A stretch of DNA of 64,000 bases from Leyella stercorea (GTDB lineage: Bacteria > Bacteroidota > Bacteroidia > Bacteroidales > Bacteroidaceae). Positions 22,101-29,835 of this stretch are shown here, one piece after another (the stretch's first letter is position 1; the number at the start of each line of letters is the position of its first letter). The stretch spans positions 41,048 to 105,047 of the forward strand of contig NZ_JADYUF010000005.1 in NCBI RefSeq assembly GCF_021531655.1, in the 5' to 3' direction. Under the pieces are notes generated by a model. It made no database searches. It saw only the letters and a program-made list of their open reading frames with translations, and was not told the origin of the DNA. The position numbers and the translations under genes were made by a program.

Positions 22101-24389
22101 CTACCCTACTATATTAAATCTTGCAAACTTAAGCAGCAACGTCTTGACTCCTGCATTATCAAATTCGACCGTGGCCTTCTCGTTCTCGCCACTTCCTTCG
22201 ACACGAATCACACTACCAAGCCCGAAGCGTTGATGCTCGATACGAGCACCAACCGAAACGCTTGACTTTGAGAACGTGCCTGAAGGTTTTGTACTATCCT
22301 CATGTCTATTACGGACATTATTCGTATCGCCAAAGTGGCTACGGATGTAACCGTTCTTTCCAAACGGCTGGCTATCGAAGGCGTTCTCTTCAGATCTGCT
22401 GCGATTTGACGAGAGCCTTCCATTTACATTCATCCATTGCGGGTCAATCTCACGCAAGAAACGGCTCGGTTCATTAAACAGCATGTTGCCGTATTGGTAA
22501 CGGCTCTTGGCACAAGACAGCAAGCATCGTTTCTCAGCTCGGGTGATTGCCACATAGAACAGACGACGCTCCTCCTCAAGTTCACGAGGGAACTCGCATG
22601 CTCTCGGACTCGGGAACAGATTTTCCTCAACACCAACCACGAAGACCGTATCAAACTCAAGTCCCTTAGAAGCATGTATTGTCATAAGCGACACCAATGA
22701 ATTCTCGTCCTTATCCGCATCGCGGTCGGCATCAGTTATAAGAGCCACCTCCTGCAAGAAGCGGTCGATATAGACCTCATCGGCATGGTCTTCCTCACGC
22801 TTGCTGTCAACAAAGTCATGGAGTCCGGAGAGGAATTCCTCCACATTCTCACGTCTGTCCAAAGCATCATCGTCGCCACCGGAAAAAATCTCGGCTGCAA
22901 GTCCGGTCTGCTCTATTATCAACTTGCCGAGAGCATAAGCGTCAGTCTGCTTGCGCTGGTCGATATAGGTCTGCATCATGTCGCGGAACGCCACTATACG
23001 GCGTGCGGCTGCAGCACTTACTTCCGGAGCAAAAGCGGTTGGGCTGGAAACGACAGTCCACAAGCTCTTGTCATAGCGACGTGCTGCCGCTATAAGCTTG
23101 TCTACCGACGTAGCTCCGATTCCACGTTTGGGATAATTGATGATGCGCTTCAAAGCCTCCTCGTCGTTAGGATTGGCCACGAGTCGGAAATAAGCTATTA
23201 TGTCCTTTATTTCCTTACGTTGATAGAAGCTCATTCCGCCATAAATACGATAAGGTGTGCCCTGCCTGCGCAATTCATCCTCGAAGATACGGCTCTGGGC
23301 GTTAGTGCGATACAGGATGGCAAATCCTCCATAAGGCACATGTTCACGATTGTGCAAGCGGCGAATCTCGTTAGCCACAATAGCAGCCTCCTCCTTATCA
23401 CTATAGGCAATATTGAGCGTAATCTTGTCGCCCTCAGGATTCTCGCTGAATACAGTCTTCTCTATCTGGCGGCGGTTGTGACGTATAAGACAATTGGCTG
23501 CTCCTACGATGTTTTGTGTGCTGCGGTAGTTCTGCTCGAGTTTGAACAGCTTGGCGCCTTGATACATACGCTGGAAGTTGAGTATATTGTCAATATTGGC
23601 TCCGCGGAAGGCGTAGATACTCTGAGCGTCATCGCCCACTACGCAGATTCTGTTATGTTCATGCGTAAGCAGAGTGACAATACATTGCTGAGCGTAGTTG
23701 GTGTCCTGATACTCGTCAACAAGGACATAAGCAAACCTCTCGGCATACTTGCGGCACACTTCGGGATGGTTTCGGAAAAGGATGTAGGTAAAGAGAAGCA
23801 TATCGTCAAAATCGACAGCATTGGCAGCCAGACAACGTTGGGCGTAGATGCGATAGATGTCGCCAATACGTGGCATCTTGGAGCGTATGTCGCGGTCACG
23901 CAGCTGGGCATCTGACAGATAGGCGTCGGGAGTGATGAGATTGTTCTTTGCCATCCCTATACGCGAGAGTACTGCCGAGGGCTTATACGCTTTGTCGTCG
24001 AGCTGCATCTCCTTGATGATTGAACCGACAAGACCACGCGAGTCAGAATCGTCATAAATAGTGAAGTTTGAGCTCAAGCCTATCGTCTCGGCTTCGACAC
24101 GCAATATGCGCAAGAAGATGGAGTGGAAAGTGCCCATATTCAAGTAGCGTGCCTGGTCATGGCCTACCAATTGGGCGATACGGTCTTTCATCTCCCGTGC
24201 AGCCTTGTTGGTAAATGTCAAGGCAAGAATGTTCCACGGATTCATGCCACGGCTCAACAGATAAGCAATCTTATAGGTAAGCACACGCGTCTTGCCTGAT
24301 CCTGCACCAGCAATAACAAGTTGGGCGCCGTCAACATATTCTACGGCAGCCCGTTGGTTGGGATTGAGCGATGAAAGAAGATTTTCCAC
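22101..24389 (-). CDS. uvrD: UvrD/PcrA family ATP-dependent 3'-5' DNA helicase
   Basis: A superfamily-1 DNA helicase for repair and replication-fork processing. The 762-residue protein shows the motifs in order: NPNQRAAVEYVDGAQLVIAG with Walker A AGAGSGKTRVLTYKIAYLLS (about 27-46), ALTFTNKAAREMKDRI, YVLVDEYQDTNYAQQCIVTL (Walker B), VVGDDAQSIYAFRGANIDNI, LEQNYRSTQNIVGAANCLI, MTIHASKGLEFDTVFVVGVE and LFYVAITRAEKRCLLSCAKS. The C-terminal tail ends in the PcrA-type small domain RIEHQRFGLGSVIRVEGSGE, which in PcrA contacts RNA polymerase. The start is a GTG at 24389, since a stop codon lies six codons upstream in frame and no ATG fits. It ends in TAG. Confidence 0.95.
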   Translation of the reverse strand: MENLLSSLNPNQRAAVEYVDGAQLVIAGAGSGKTRVLTYKIAYLLSRGMNPWNILALTFTNKAAREMKDRIAQLVGHDQARYLNMGTFHSIFLRILRVEAETIGLSSNFTIYDDSDSRGLVGSIIKEMQLDDKAYKPSAVLSRIGMAKNNLITPDAYLSDAQLRDRDIRSKMPRIGDIYRIYAQRCLAANAVDFDDMLLFTYILFRNHPEVCRKYAERFAYVLVDEYQDTNYAQQCIVTLLTHEHNRICVVGDDAQSIYAFRGANIDNILNFQRMYQGAKLFKLEQNYRSTQNIVGAANCLIRHNRRQIEKTVFSENPEGDKITLNIAYSDKEEAAIVANEIRRLHNREHVPYGGFAILYRTNAQSRIFEDELRRQGTPYRIYGGMSFYQRKEIKDIIAYFRLVANPNDEEALKRIINYPKRGIGATSVDKLIAAARRYDKSLWTVVSSPTAFAPEVSAAAARRIVAFRDMMQTYIDQRKQTDAYALGKLIIEQTGLAAEIFSGGDDDALDRRENVEEFLSGLHDFVDSKREEDHADEVYIDRFLQEVALITDADRDADKDENSLVSLMTIHASKGLEFDTVFVVGVEENLFPSPRACEFPRELEEERRLFYVAITRAEKRCLLSCAKSRYQYGNMLFNEPSRFLREIDPQWMNVNGRLSSNRSRSEENAFDSQPFGKNGYIRSHFGDTNNVRNRHEDSTKPSGTFSKSSVSVGARIEHQRFGLGSVIRVEGSGENEKATVEFDNAGVKTLLLKFARFNIVG

Positions 24390-24467
24390 TTGTTTTCGTA
24401 TTTGTTATTTTGTTATAGTTTTATTGTTTCCTCGCGTAGTTGCAAAATTTTCTTGCCGGGAAAATAA

Positions 24468-24524
24468 AGTTGCCTCCCGAGAGAAATGAAATTGCCTGTC
24501 GAGCAAACTGAAGTTGCTTGTCAA
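24468..24524. repeat. Degenerate 22-bp tandem repeat (about 2.5 units) upstream of uvrD
   Basis: The motif (A/G)TTGCCTnnCGAG recurs with a 22-base period (TTGC at 24470, 24492, 24514). It fills most of the uvrD-mtgA gap, in the presumed uvrD promoter region. Period equals that of the array at 10397-10462, but the sequence differs. Confidence 0.6.
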
Positions 24525-24548
24525 GGGGGAGGAGAATATTCAGCCAGA

Positions 24549-25292
24549 TTATCTGCGACGATGATAGACCCCTCCCGAAGTGGTGTTCGGGTCGTAATCC
24601 TCGCCTTCGCGCGGAAATGACGGGATGAACTTCATCTGATACTCTATACTGCCACGACGAGCACGCATATAGGCACTCGGATTGCTACTGTCAAACTTGC
24701 GGGGATTGGGCAAGGTTGCTGCAACAAGGGCACATTCCGAACGGGTGAGCTCGGATGCCGCCTTGCCGAAATGATACTTAGCCACAGCCTCGGCACCATA
24801 TATTCCATCACCCATCTCGATAGAATTCAGATAGACCTCCATAATGCGTTGCTTGCTCCAGAGCATCTCAATAAGAGCCGTGAAATACACCTCAAAACCC
24901 TTACGCGTCCAGCTGCGTCCGGGCCAAAGAAACACATTCTTTGCTGTCTGCTGCGATATAGTGCTGGCTCCAAGCTTGCGTCCGGAACCACGAGCATTAT
25001 TACGGGCTGCCTTCTGTATTGCCCCGAAGTCGAAGCCGTGATGTATGAGAAAGCGCTGGTCTTCGCTCGCCATTACAGCCACGGGCAGATGGCACGAGAT
25101 CTCGTCAAGCGACTTCCAGCTATGATGCAAGGTTATCGACTTGCCCTCGCCTACCTGCTGCACACAACGTATTACCATCAATGGAGTAACATAAACGGGC
25201 AAAAAACGATAAGCTACTACAGCCAGAATGGTAGAACCGAAGAAAAGAGCCGCAGCCCAACGTACGACCTTGGAAATAATACCAAATTTCAT
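24549..25292 (-). CDS. mtgA: Monofunctional biosynthetic peptidoglycan transglycosylase
   Basis: A GT51 glycosyltransferase that polymerises lipid II into glycan strands without a transpeptidase domain. 247 residues with one N-terminal membrane anchor (about 10-32, [20 protein letters not shown]). The catalytic motifs are [20 protein letters not shown] (Glu near 77), [40 protein letters not shown] and [19 protein letters not shown]. The C-terminal tail is rich in Gly/Arg. It lies just upstream of uvrD on the same strand, about 160 bases away, separated by tandem repeats. Confidence 0.95.
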   Translation of the reverse strand: MKFGIISKVVRWAAALFFGSTILAVVAYRFLPVYVTPLMVIRCVQQVGEGKSITLHHSWKSLDEISCHLPVAVMASEDQRFLIHHGFDFGAIQKAARNNARGSGRKLGASTISQQTAKNVFLWPGRSWTRKGFEVYFTALIEMLWSKQRIMEVYLNSIEMGDGIYGAEAVAKYHFGKAASELTRSECALVAATLPNPRKFDSSNPSAYMRARRGSIEYQMKFIPSFPREGEDYDPNTTSGGVYHRRR

Positions 25293-25309
25293 ATATTCTT
25301 ATACACGCA

Positions 25310-25352
25310 ACAATCGTCTGAGTGAAGCTTGAACTTACACACAGACGATTGT
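25310..25352 (-). terminator. Hairpin after the OmpA lipoprotein gene
   Basis: ACAATCGTCTG (25310-25320) pairs perfectly with CAGACGATTGT (25342-25352), immediately after the OmpA-family stop (minus strand) and before mtgA. Confidence 0.6.
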
Positions 25353-25373
25353 CTATCAGATGTTTATAACGAT

Positions 25374-26048
25374 TTACTTAAGTGTTCCAGCATTGGCAGC
25401 ATCTACCATAGCCTTGCTTGCATAGAGATAAACCTCTACACGGCGGTTCTGAGTACGACCAGCCTGAGTTGAGTTGTCGGCAACAGGCTCTGAGCTACCC
25501 TTACCAGAGATGTTCTTGAACTGTGAATTAGAAACGCCACAGCTCTGCAGATAATTAGCCACACTCTGAGCACGCTTGTTGCTAAGAGGAATGTTGATGC
25601 CGTCGTTGCCAGTACTATCGGTATGACCATAGATGTCAACCGAGAGCAAGTTGTTCTCCTTCAGAGTATTAGAGAACTTGGCTAAAGCGCTCTTTGAAGA
25701 GGCGTTGAGGTCAGCCTTGTTAGTTGCGAAAAGGATACCAGAGTCGAATGTCACCTTAACAGCCTCAAGACCATTGCTGTCTGTAACCTTCTCTACCTTG
25801 GCGTTCTCTATCTGCTTAGCCTGCTCAGCCACCTTGTCCATATGACGACCTATCAAAGCTCCAGTACCAGCACCTACAGCGCCACCAATTGCAGCACCAA
25901 CTGCAGTATTGCCTGCAAGCTTTCCAATAATACCACCAATAAGGGCACCACCGCCGGCACCTATAAGTGAGCCTGTACCCTGTTTTGTGTTGCAACTTAC
26001 TACAGCAAGCATACCCATTGCTAATGTTGCTCCTTTTAACTTATTCAT
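25374..26048 (-). CDS. OmpA-family lipoprotein with glycine-zipper segment
   Basis: A 224-residue cell-envelope lipoprotein. The signal peptide ends at the lipobox LAVVSC (C19). A long glycine-zipper membrane segment follows (about 27-68: GSLIGAGGGALIGGIIGKLA ... GTGALIGRHMDK). The C-terminal OmpA/MotB domain (about 95-215) has VDIYGHTDSTGND and NIPLSNKRAQSVANYLQSCG, the peptidoglycan (meso-diaminopimelate) binding signature, then NRRVEVYL. It resembles YiaD/Pal-like proteins that tether the outer membrane to the wall. It has its own promoter. Confidence 0.93.
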   Translation of the reverse strand: MNKLKGATLAMGMLAVVSCNTKQGTGSLIGAGGGALIGGIIGKLAGNTAVGAAIGGAVGAGTGALIGRHMDKVAEQAKQIENAKVEKVTDSNGLEAVKVTFDSGILFATNKADLNASSKSALAKFSNTLKENNLLSVDIYGHTDSTGNDGINIPLSNKRAQSVANYLQSCGVSNSQFKNISGKGSSEPVADNSTQAGRTQNRRVEVYLYASKAMVDAANAGTLK

Positions 26049-26110
26049 TTTCTTCTATATTAATGTGTTAAAAATATGAATTCTGCGCCACACGACGCAT
26101 TTTATAAATG

Positions 26111-26118
26111 CAAAGATA
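26111..26118 (-). promoter_or_regulatory. -7 element for the OmpA lipoprotein gene
   Basis: The minus strand reads TATCTTTG followed by C, 62 bases upstream of the ATG. Confidence 0.65.
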
Positions 26119-26160
26119 GTTGTTTTTTCGATAGTGTAGCAATATTACAACATTTTTTTG

Positions 26161-26168
26161 TATTTTTG
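26161..26168 (+). promoter_or_regulatory. -7 element for proS
   Basis: TATTTTTG followed by C, 50 bases upstream of the proS ATG. Confidence 0.6.
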
Positions 26169-26218
26169 CAGAGCAAATTAAGAATTGAATTAGAATTTAA
26201 AATTATATCACACAAACA

Positions 26219-27700
26219 ATGGCAAAAGAATTAAAACATCTGACAAAACGCTCAGAGAACTACAGCCAGTGGTACAACGATATCGTTGCCAAGGCTGACC
26301 TCGCAGAGCAGTCAGCCGTACGCGGATGTATGGTCATCAAGCCTTACGGCTACGCTATTTGGGAGAAAATGCAGCATCAGCTCGACCTTATGTTCAAGGA
26401 GACTGGTGCACAGAACGCTTATTTCCCATTGCTCATCCCGAAATCTTTCTTCAGCCGCGAGGCTGAGCACGTAGAAGGTTTCGCCAAAGAGTGCGCCGTA
26501 GTAACTCACTATCGTCTGCGCGTCAATGACGACAAGTCGGGTATTGAGGTCGATCCGAGCGCCAAGCTTGAGGAGGAACTCATCGTACGTCCGACATCCG
26601 AGACTATCATATGGAACACATATAAGAACTGGATACACTCCTACCGCGACCTCCCATTAATGTGCAACCAATGGTGCAACGTGATGCGTTGGGAGATGCG
26701 TACACGTCCTTTCTTGCGCACATCAGAATTCCTCTGGCAGGAAGGCCATACAGCTCATGCTACACGCGAGGAGGCTGAGGCAGAAGCACAGAAGATGCTG
26801 CATGTTTACGCAGACTTCGCAGAGAAGTGGATGGCTGTACCTGTAGTCCAGGGCGTAAAGAGCGAGACCGAGCGTTTCGCAGGTGCCTTGAACACCTATA
26901 CTATCGAGGCTATGATGCAGGACGGCAAGGCTCTGCAGAGTGGTACATCACACTTCCTCGGACAGAACTTTGCCAAGGCTTTCGACGTAACATTCCTCAA
27001 CAAGGACAACAAGCCTGAGTATGTATGGGCTACTTCATGGGGCGTGTCTACACGACTCATCGGCGCTCTTATCATGACTCACTCTGACGACAACGGACTG
27101 GTATTGCCTCCGAAGCTCGCCCCGATACAGGTTGTTATCATCCCCGTAACAAAGAATGCAGAGCAGCTCAACGCCGTAACCGAAAAGCTCACACCTATTA
27201 TCAACGAACTGCGCTCTAAGGGCATTAGCGTTAAATACGACGATGCCGACAACAAGCGTCCGGGCTTCAAGTTTGCCGATTACGAACTGAAGGGTGTACC
27301 AGTACGTCTTGTACTCGGAGCACGCGATCTGGAGGAAGGCACTATTGAAGTTATGCGTCGTGATACACTTGAGAAGGAGTCACGTCCTATCGAAGGCATT
27401 GCCGAATATGTTGAGAAACTGCTAGACAACATTCAGGACAACATATTCAAGAAGGCTCTCGACTATCGCAACGCACACATCTACGAGTGCGACAACTACG
27501 AGGAGTTCAAGGAGCGCGTCAAGGATGGCGGTTTCTTCCTCTGCCACTGGGACGGCACAGCCGAGACTGAGGCCAAGATCAAAGAAGACACACAGGCAAC
27601 AATACGCTGCGTGCCGTTCATGTTCGAACAAACACCAGGCGTGGATATGGTATCGGGCAAGCCCGCTACACAACGCGTCATCATAGCTCGCAGCTACTAA
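26219..27700 (+). CDS. proS: Prolyl-tRNA synthetase (archaeal/eukaryotic-like, ProS type 3)
   Basis: Charges tRNA-Pro with proline. The 493-residue length and absence of the bacterial INS editing insertion mark it as the type 3 (archaeal-like) form standard in Bacteroidota. Class II motifs: [60 protein letters not shown] (motif 2) and [20 protein letters not shown] (motif 3). The anticodon-binding domain (about 295-400: [10 protein letters not shown]) and the C-terminal ProS domain with the cysteine FFLCHWDG and the terminal tyrosine (IIARSY) are complete. It is a single-gene unit with promoter and terminator. Confidence 0.97.
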   Translation: MAKELKHLTKRSENYSQWYNDIVAKADLAEQSAVRGCMVIKPYGYAIWEKMQHQLDLMFKETGAQNAYFPLLIPKSFFSREAEHVEGFAKECAVVTHYRLRVNDDKSGIEVDPSAKLEEELIVRPTSETIIWNTYKNWIHSYRDLPLMCNQWCNVMRWEMRTRPFLRTSEFLWQEGHTAHATREEAEAEAQKMLHVYADFAEKWMAVPVVQGVKSETERFAGALNTYTIEAMMQDGKALQSGTSHFLGQNFAKAFDVTFLNKDNKPEYVWATSWGVSTRLIGALIMTHSDDNGLVLPPKLAPIQVVIIPVTKNAEQLNAVTEKLTPIINELRSKGISVKYDDADNKRPGFKFADYELKGVPVRLVLGARDLEEGTIEVMRRDTLEKESRPIEGIAEYVEKLLDNIQDNIFKKALDYRNAHIYECDNYEEFKERVKDGGFFLCHWDGTAETEAKIKEDTQATIRCVPFMFEQTPGVDMVSGKPATQRVIIARSY

Positions 27701-27710
27701 TTACACACAC

Positions 27711-27749
27711 AATGAGAGGCTATGGCTTCAAACACCATATCCTCTCATT
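27711..27749 (+). terminator. Hairpin after proS
   Basis: AATGAGAGG-ctATGG pairs with CCAT-atCCTCTCATT (27711-27749), ten bases after the proS stop. Confidence 0.6.
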
Positions 27750-27815
27750 AATAAAGTTGCCTAAGAAAAAAACAGAGACATTATTAATATACTAATTTAA
27801 ACATCACTCAAAACA

Positions 27816-29513
27816 ATGGATTGGATAATCAACTTATTCACAAACACCGAGTCCATTGCCCACATCGCCCTGCTCTATGCCGTGGTAATTGCCGTTGGTA
27901 TTCTGTTGGGAAAAATTAAGATTGGCGGCATCTCACTCGGAGTGACGTTTGTGCTCTTTGCCGGTATCGTGGCAGGACACATCGGTTTTACCGGCCCTAC
28001 CAACATCTTGAGCTTTATTCAGGACTTCGGACTTATTCTGTTCGTATTCTGTATCGGTCTTCAGGTTGGTCCGGGCTTCTTCGAGAGTTTCAAAAAGGGT
28101 GGCGTTACGCTCAACTTGCTCTCTACAACACTTGTATTGCTGAACGTCGGCGTAATGTTCGCATGCTACTTCATCTTCTTCGACACCAACGACAAGACCA
28201 ACTTGCCTATGATGGTGGGCACTCTTTATGGTGCCGTGACCAATACCCCGGGTCTTGGTGCTGCCAATGAGGCTCTCGAATCAGTATGGAAGGCTGTAGA
28301 CGGTGCTGTACCTCAGATTGCAGCCGGTTATGCCTGCGCCTATCCGCTCGGCGTGCTTGGCATTATCGGAGCTACAATTGCCGTACGCTTCCTCACACGT
28401 ACTAAGCTCGAAGAGGAAGAAGAAGAACTCAAAGAAGAAGCAGGCGACAACGCTCACACCAAGCCTTTGCAGATGCACCTTAAGGTAGACAACACCTATC
28501 TTGCAGGACGCACAGTCAAGCAGATTAACGAGTTTCTGAACCGCGATGTTGTTTTCTCACGTCTTCTGCATGATGGCAATGTGTCTATACCAAGTTCACG
28601 AGACGTATTCCATATGGGCGACGAAGTACTCGTAGTATGTGCTGCAGCTGACGCAGAGGCTATCCAGGCTTTTATCGGCCCGGAGATAGAAAAGCCTTGG
28701 GAGGAAGACCAAAGCAACCAGCCGCTTATATCTAAGCGTATCGTCATCACCAACCCGTCAATGAACGGCAAGGAACTCGGCAAGATGCACTTCTCAAGCG
28801 TTTATGGTGTGACTGTGACACGTATCTCACGTCAGGGTATGGACCTCTTCGCATCGCGCAACTACCGTTTCCAGGTAGGCGATAAGATTCTTGTAGTTGG
28901 TCCTACAGACAATGTCAACCGCATTGCCGACCTTATGGGCAACTCTGTCAAGCGTCTTGACACTCCTAACATCGCCACTATCTTCATCGGTATCATTATA
29001 GGTATTCTCTTCGGAAGCATACCTTTCGCCATCCCTGGTATGCCAGTTCCTATGAAGCTCGGTATCGCAGGTGGTCCGCTTATCATCGCTATCCTCATCG
29101 GTCGTTTCGGCCATCGTATGAAGCTCAACACCTATACCACCACATCAGCCAATATGATGCTCCGTGAAATGGGTCTTGTACTCTTCCTTGCCAGCGTAGG
29201 CGTAAAGGCAGGCGCACACTTCTGGGATACAGTAGTAGAAGGCGACGGATTGATGTATGTGTTCACAGGCTTCCTCATCACTATCATACCTATTCTTATA
29301 ATCGGTACGATAGCCCGATTGAAGTTCAAGTTCAACTACTTCACCATTATGGGTATGCTTGCCGGTACATGTACCGACCCTCCAGCATTGGCTTACGCCA
29401 ACTCTATCTGCTCGCGTGAGGCCCCTGCCATCGGCTACTCTACAGTATATCCGCTGTCAATGTTCTTGCGTATCTTCACAGCACAGCTCATCGTGCTGTT
29501 CTGCTGCGGATAA
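27816..29513 (+). CDS. AspT/YidE family transporter with two RCK_C domains
   Basis: A 565-residue inner-membrane transporter of the aspartate:alanine exchanger family. Two halves of about five helices each (residues 1-190 and 375-565) flank two cytoplasmic TrkA-C/RCK_C domains (about 208-290, LKVDNTYLAGRTVKQINEFL, and 300-370, FQVGDKILVVGPTDNVNRIA). The repeated pore motifs MVGTLYGAVTNTPGLGAANE in half one and MGMLAGTCTDPPALAYANSI in half two are typical. A Glu/Lys-rich linker (EEEEEELKEEA, about 197-207) precedes the first RCK_C domain. Substrate is unproven: AspT exchanges aspartate for alanine, while many Bacteroidota members are annotated only as putative transporters. It is flanked by terminators, so monocistronic. 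Confidence 0.9.
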   Translation: MDWIINLFTNTESIAHIALLYAVVIAVGILLGKIKIGGISLGVTFVLFAGIVAGHIGFTGPTNILSFIQDFGLILFVFCIGLQVGPGFFESFKKGGVTLNLLSTTLVLLNVGVMFACYFIFFDTNDKTNLPMMVGTLYGAVTNTPGLGAANEALESVWKAVDGAVPQIAAGYACAYPLGVLGIIGATIAVRFLTRTKLEEEEEELKEEAGDNAHTKPLQMHLKVDNTYLAGRTVKQINEFLNRDVVFSRLLHDGNVSIPSSRDVFHMGDEVLVVCAAADAEAIQAFIGPEIEKPWEEDQSNQPLISKRIVITNPSMNGKELGKMHFSSVYGVTVTRISRQGMDLFASRNYRFQVGDKILVVGPTDNVNRIADLMGNSVKRLDTPNIATIFIGIIIGILFGSIPFAIPGMPVPMKLGIAGGPLIIAILIGRFGHRMKLNTYTTTSANMMLREMGLVLFLASVGVKAGAHFWDTVVEGDGLMYVFTGFLITIIPILIIGTIARLKFKFNYFTIMGMLAGTCTDPPALAYANSICSREAPAIGYSTVYPLSMFLRIFTAQLIVLFCCG

Positions 29514-29533
29514 ACACATAATATATAAAACAT

Positions 29534-29571
29534 AAATAGGGGTGCGTCTGAATAGTGACACACCCCTATTT
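29534..29571 (+). terminator. Rho-independent terminator after the AspT/YidE gene
   Basis: AAATAGGGGTG (29534-29544) pairs with CACCCCTATTT (29561-29571), followed by T-rich sequence. Confidence 0.85.
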
Positions 29572-29580
29572 TTATTTAAT

Positions 29581-29649
29581 CCGCAAAGTATATTAATAAT
29601 AAAACGTGAAGTATATTAATAATAAACCGCAAAGTATATTAATAATAAA
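29581..29649. repeat. 23-bp tandem repeat, three units (AGTATATTAATAATAAA core)
   Basis: AGTATATTAATAATAAA recurs at a strict 23-base period (about 29587, 29610, 29633). The array ends in AACTCCAGTACCA, the motif of the 22-bp array at 10397-10462. Confidence 0.8.
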
Positions 29650-29666
29650 CTCCAGTACCAATCAGG

Positions 29667-29825
29667 TTATAGTTCCGAAGCAGCCGTCTTGGTAGACATT
29701 CCGTAAGCCAAAGCTTCAAGCTCTTCTATACTCATATGTTCTATCACATCAACAATTTTCTTTATCAACTCGTCGCGCCTATAGTCATCGTCGCTACCAA
29801 GTCTTTTATTCCAGAAATCATTCAT
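29667..29825 (-). CDS. Small protein of unknown function (52 aa) behind the GH92 gene
   Basis: A 52-codon frame with ATG at 29825, ten bases after the GH92 stop on the same strand. The product begins MNDFWNKRLGSDDDYRRDEL, continues IKKIVDVIEHMSIEELEALA and ends STKTAASEL. It is acidic and fully helical-looking, with no membrane segment. Not a family I recognise. Position directly behind the mannosidase suggests co-transcription. The coherent amphipathic heptads argue that it is real, but no homologue can be named. Confidence 0.5.
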   Translation of the reverse strand: MNDFWNKRLGSDDDYRRDELIKKIVDVIEHMSIEELEALAYGMSTKTAASEL

Positions 29826-29835
29826 ACGCTACTTT

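Noticed and set aside
22785..23915. A 376-codon plus-strand frame opposite the uvrD helicase.
   Set aside because: Antisense shadow; the minus strand has the complete set of SF1 helicase motifs.
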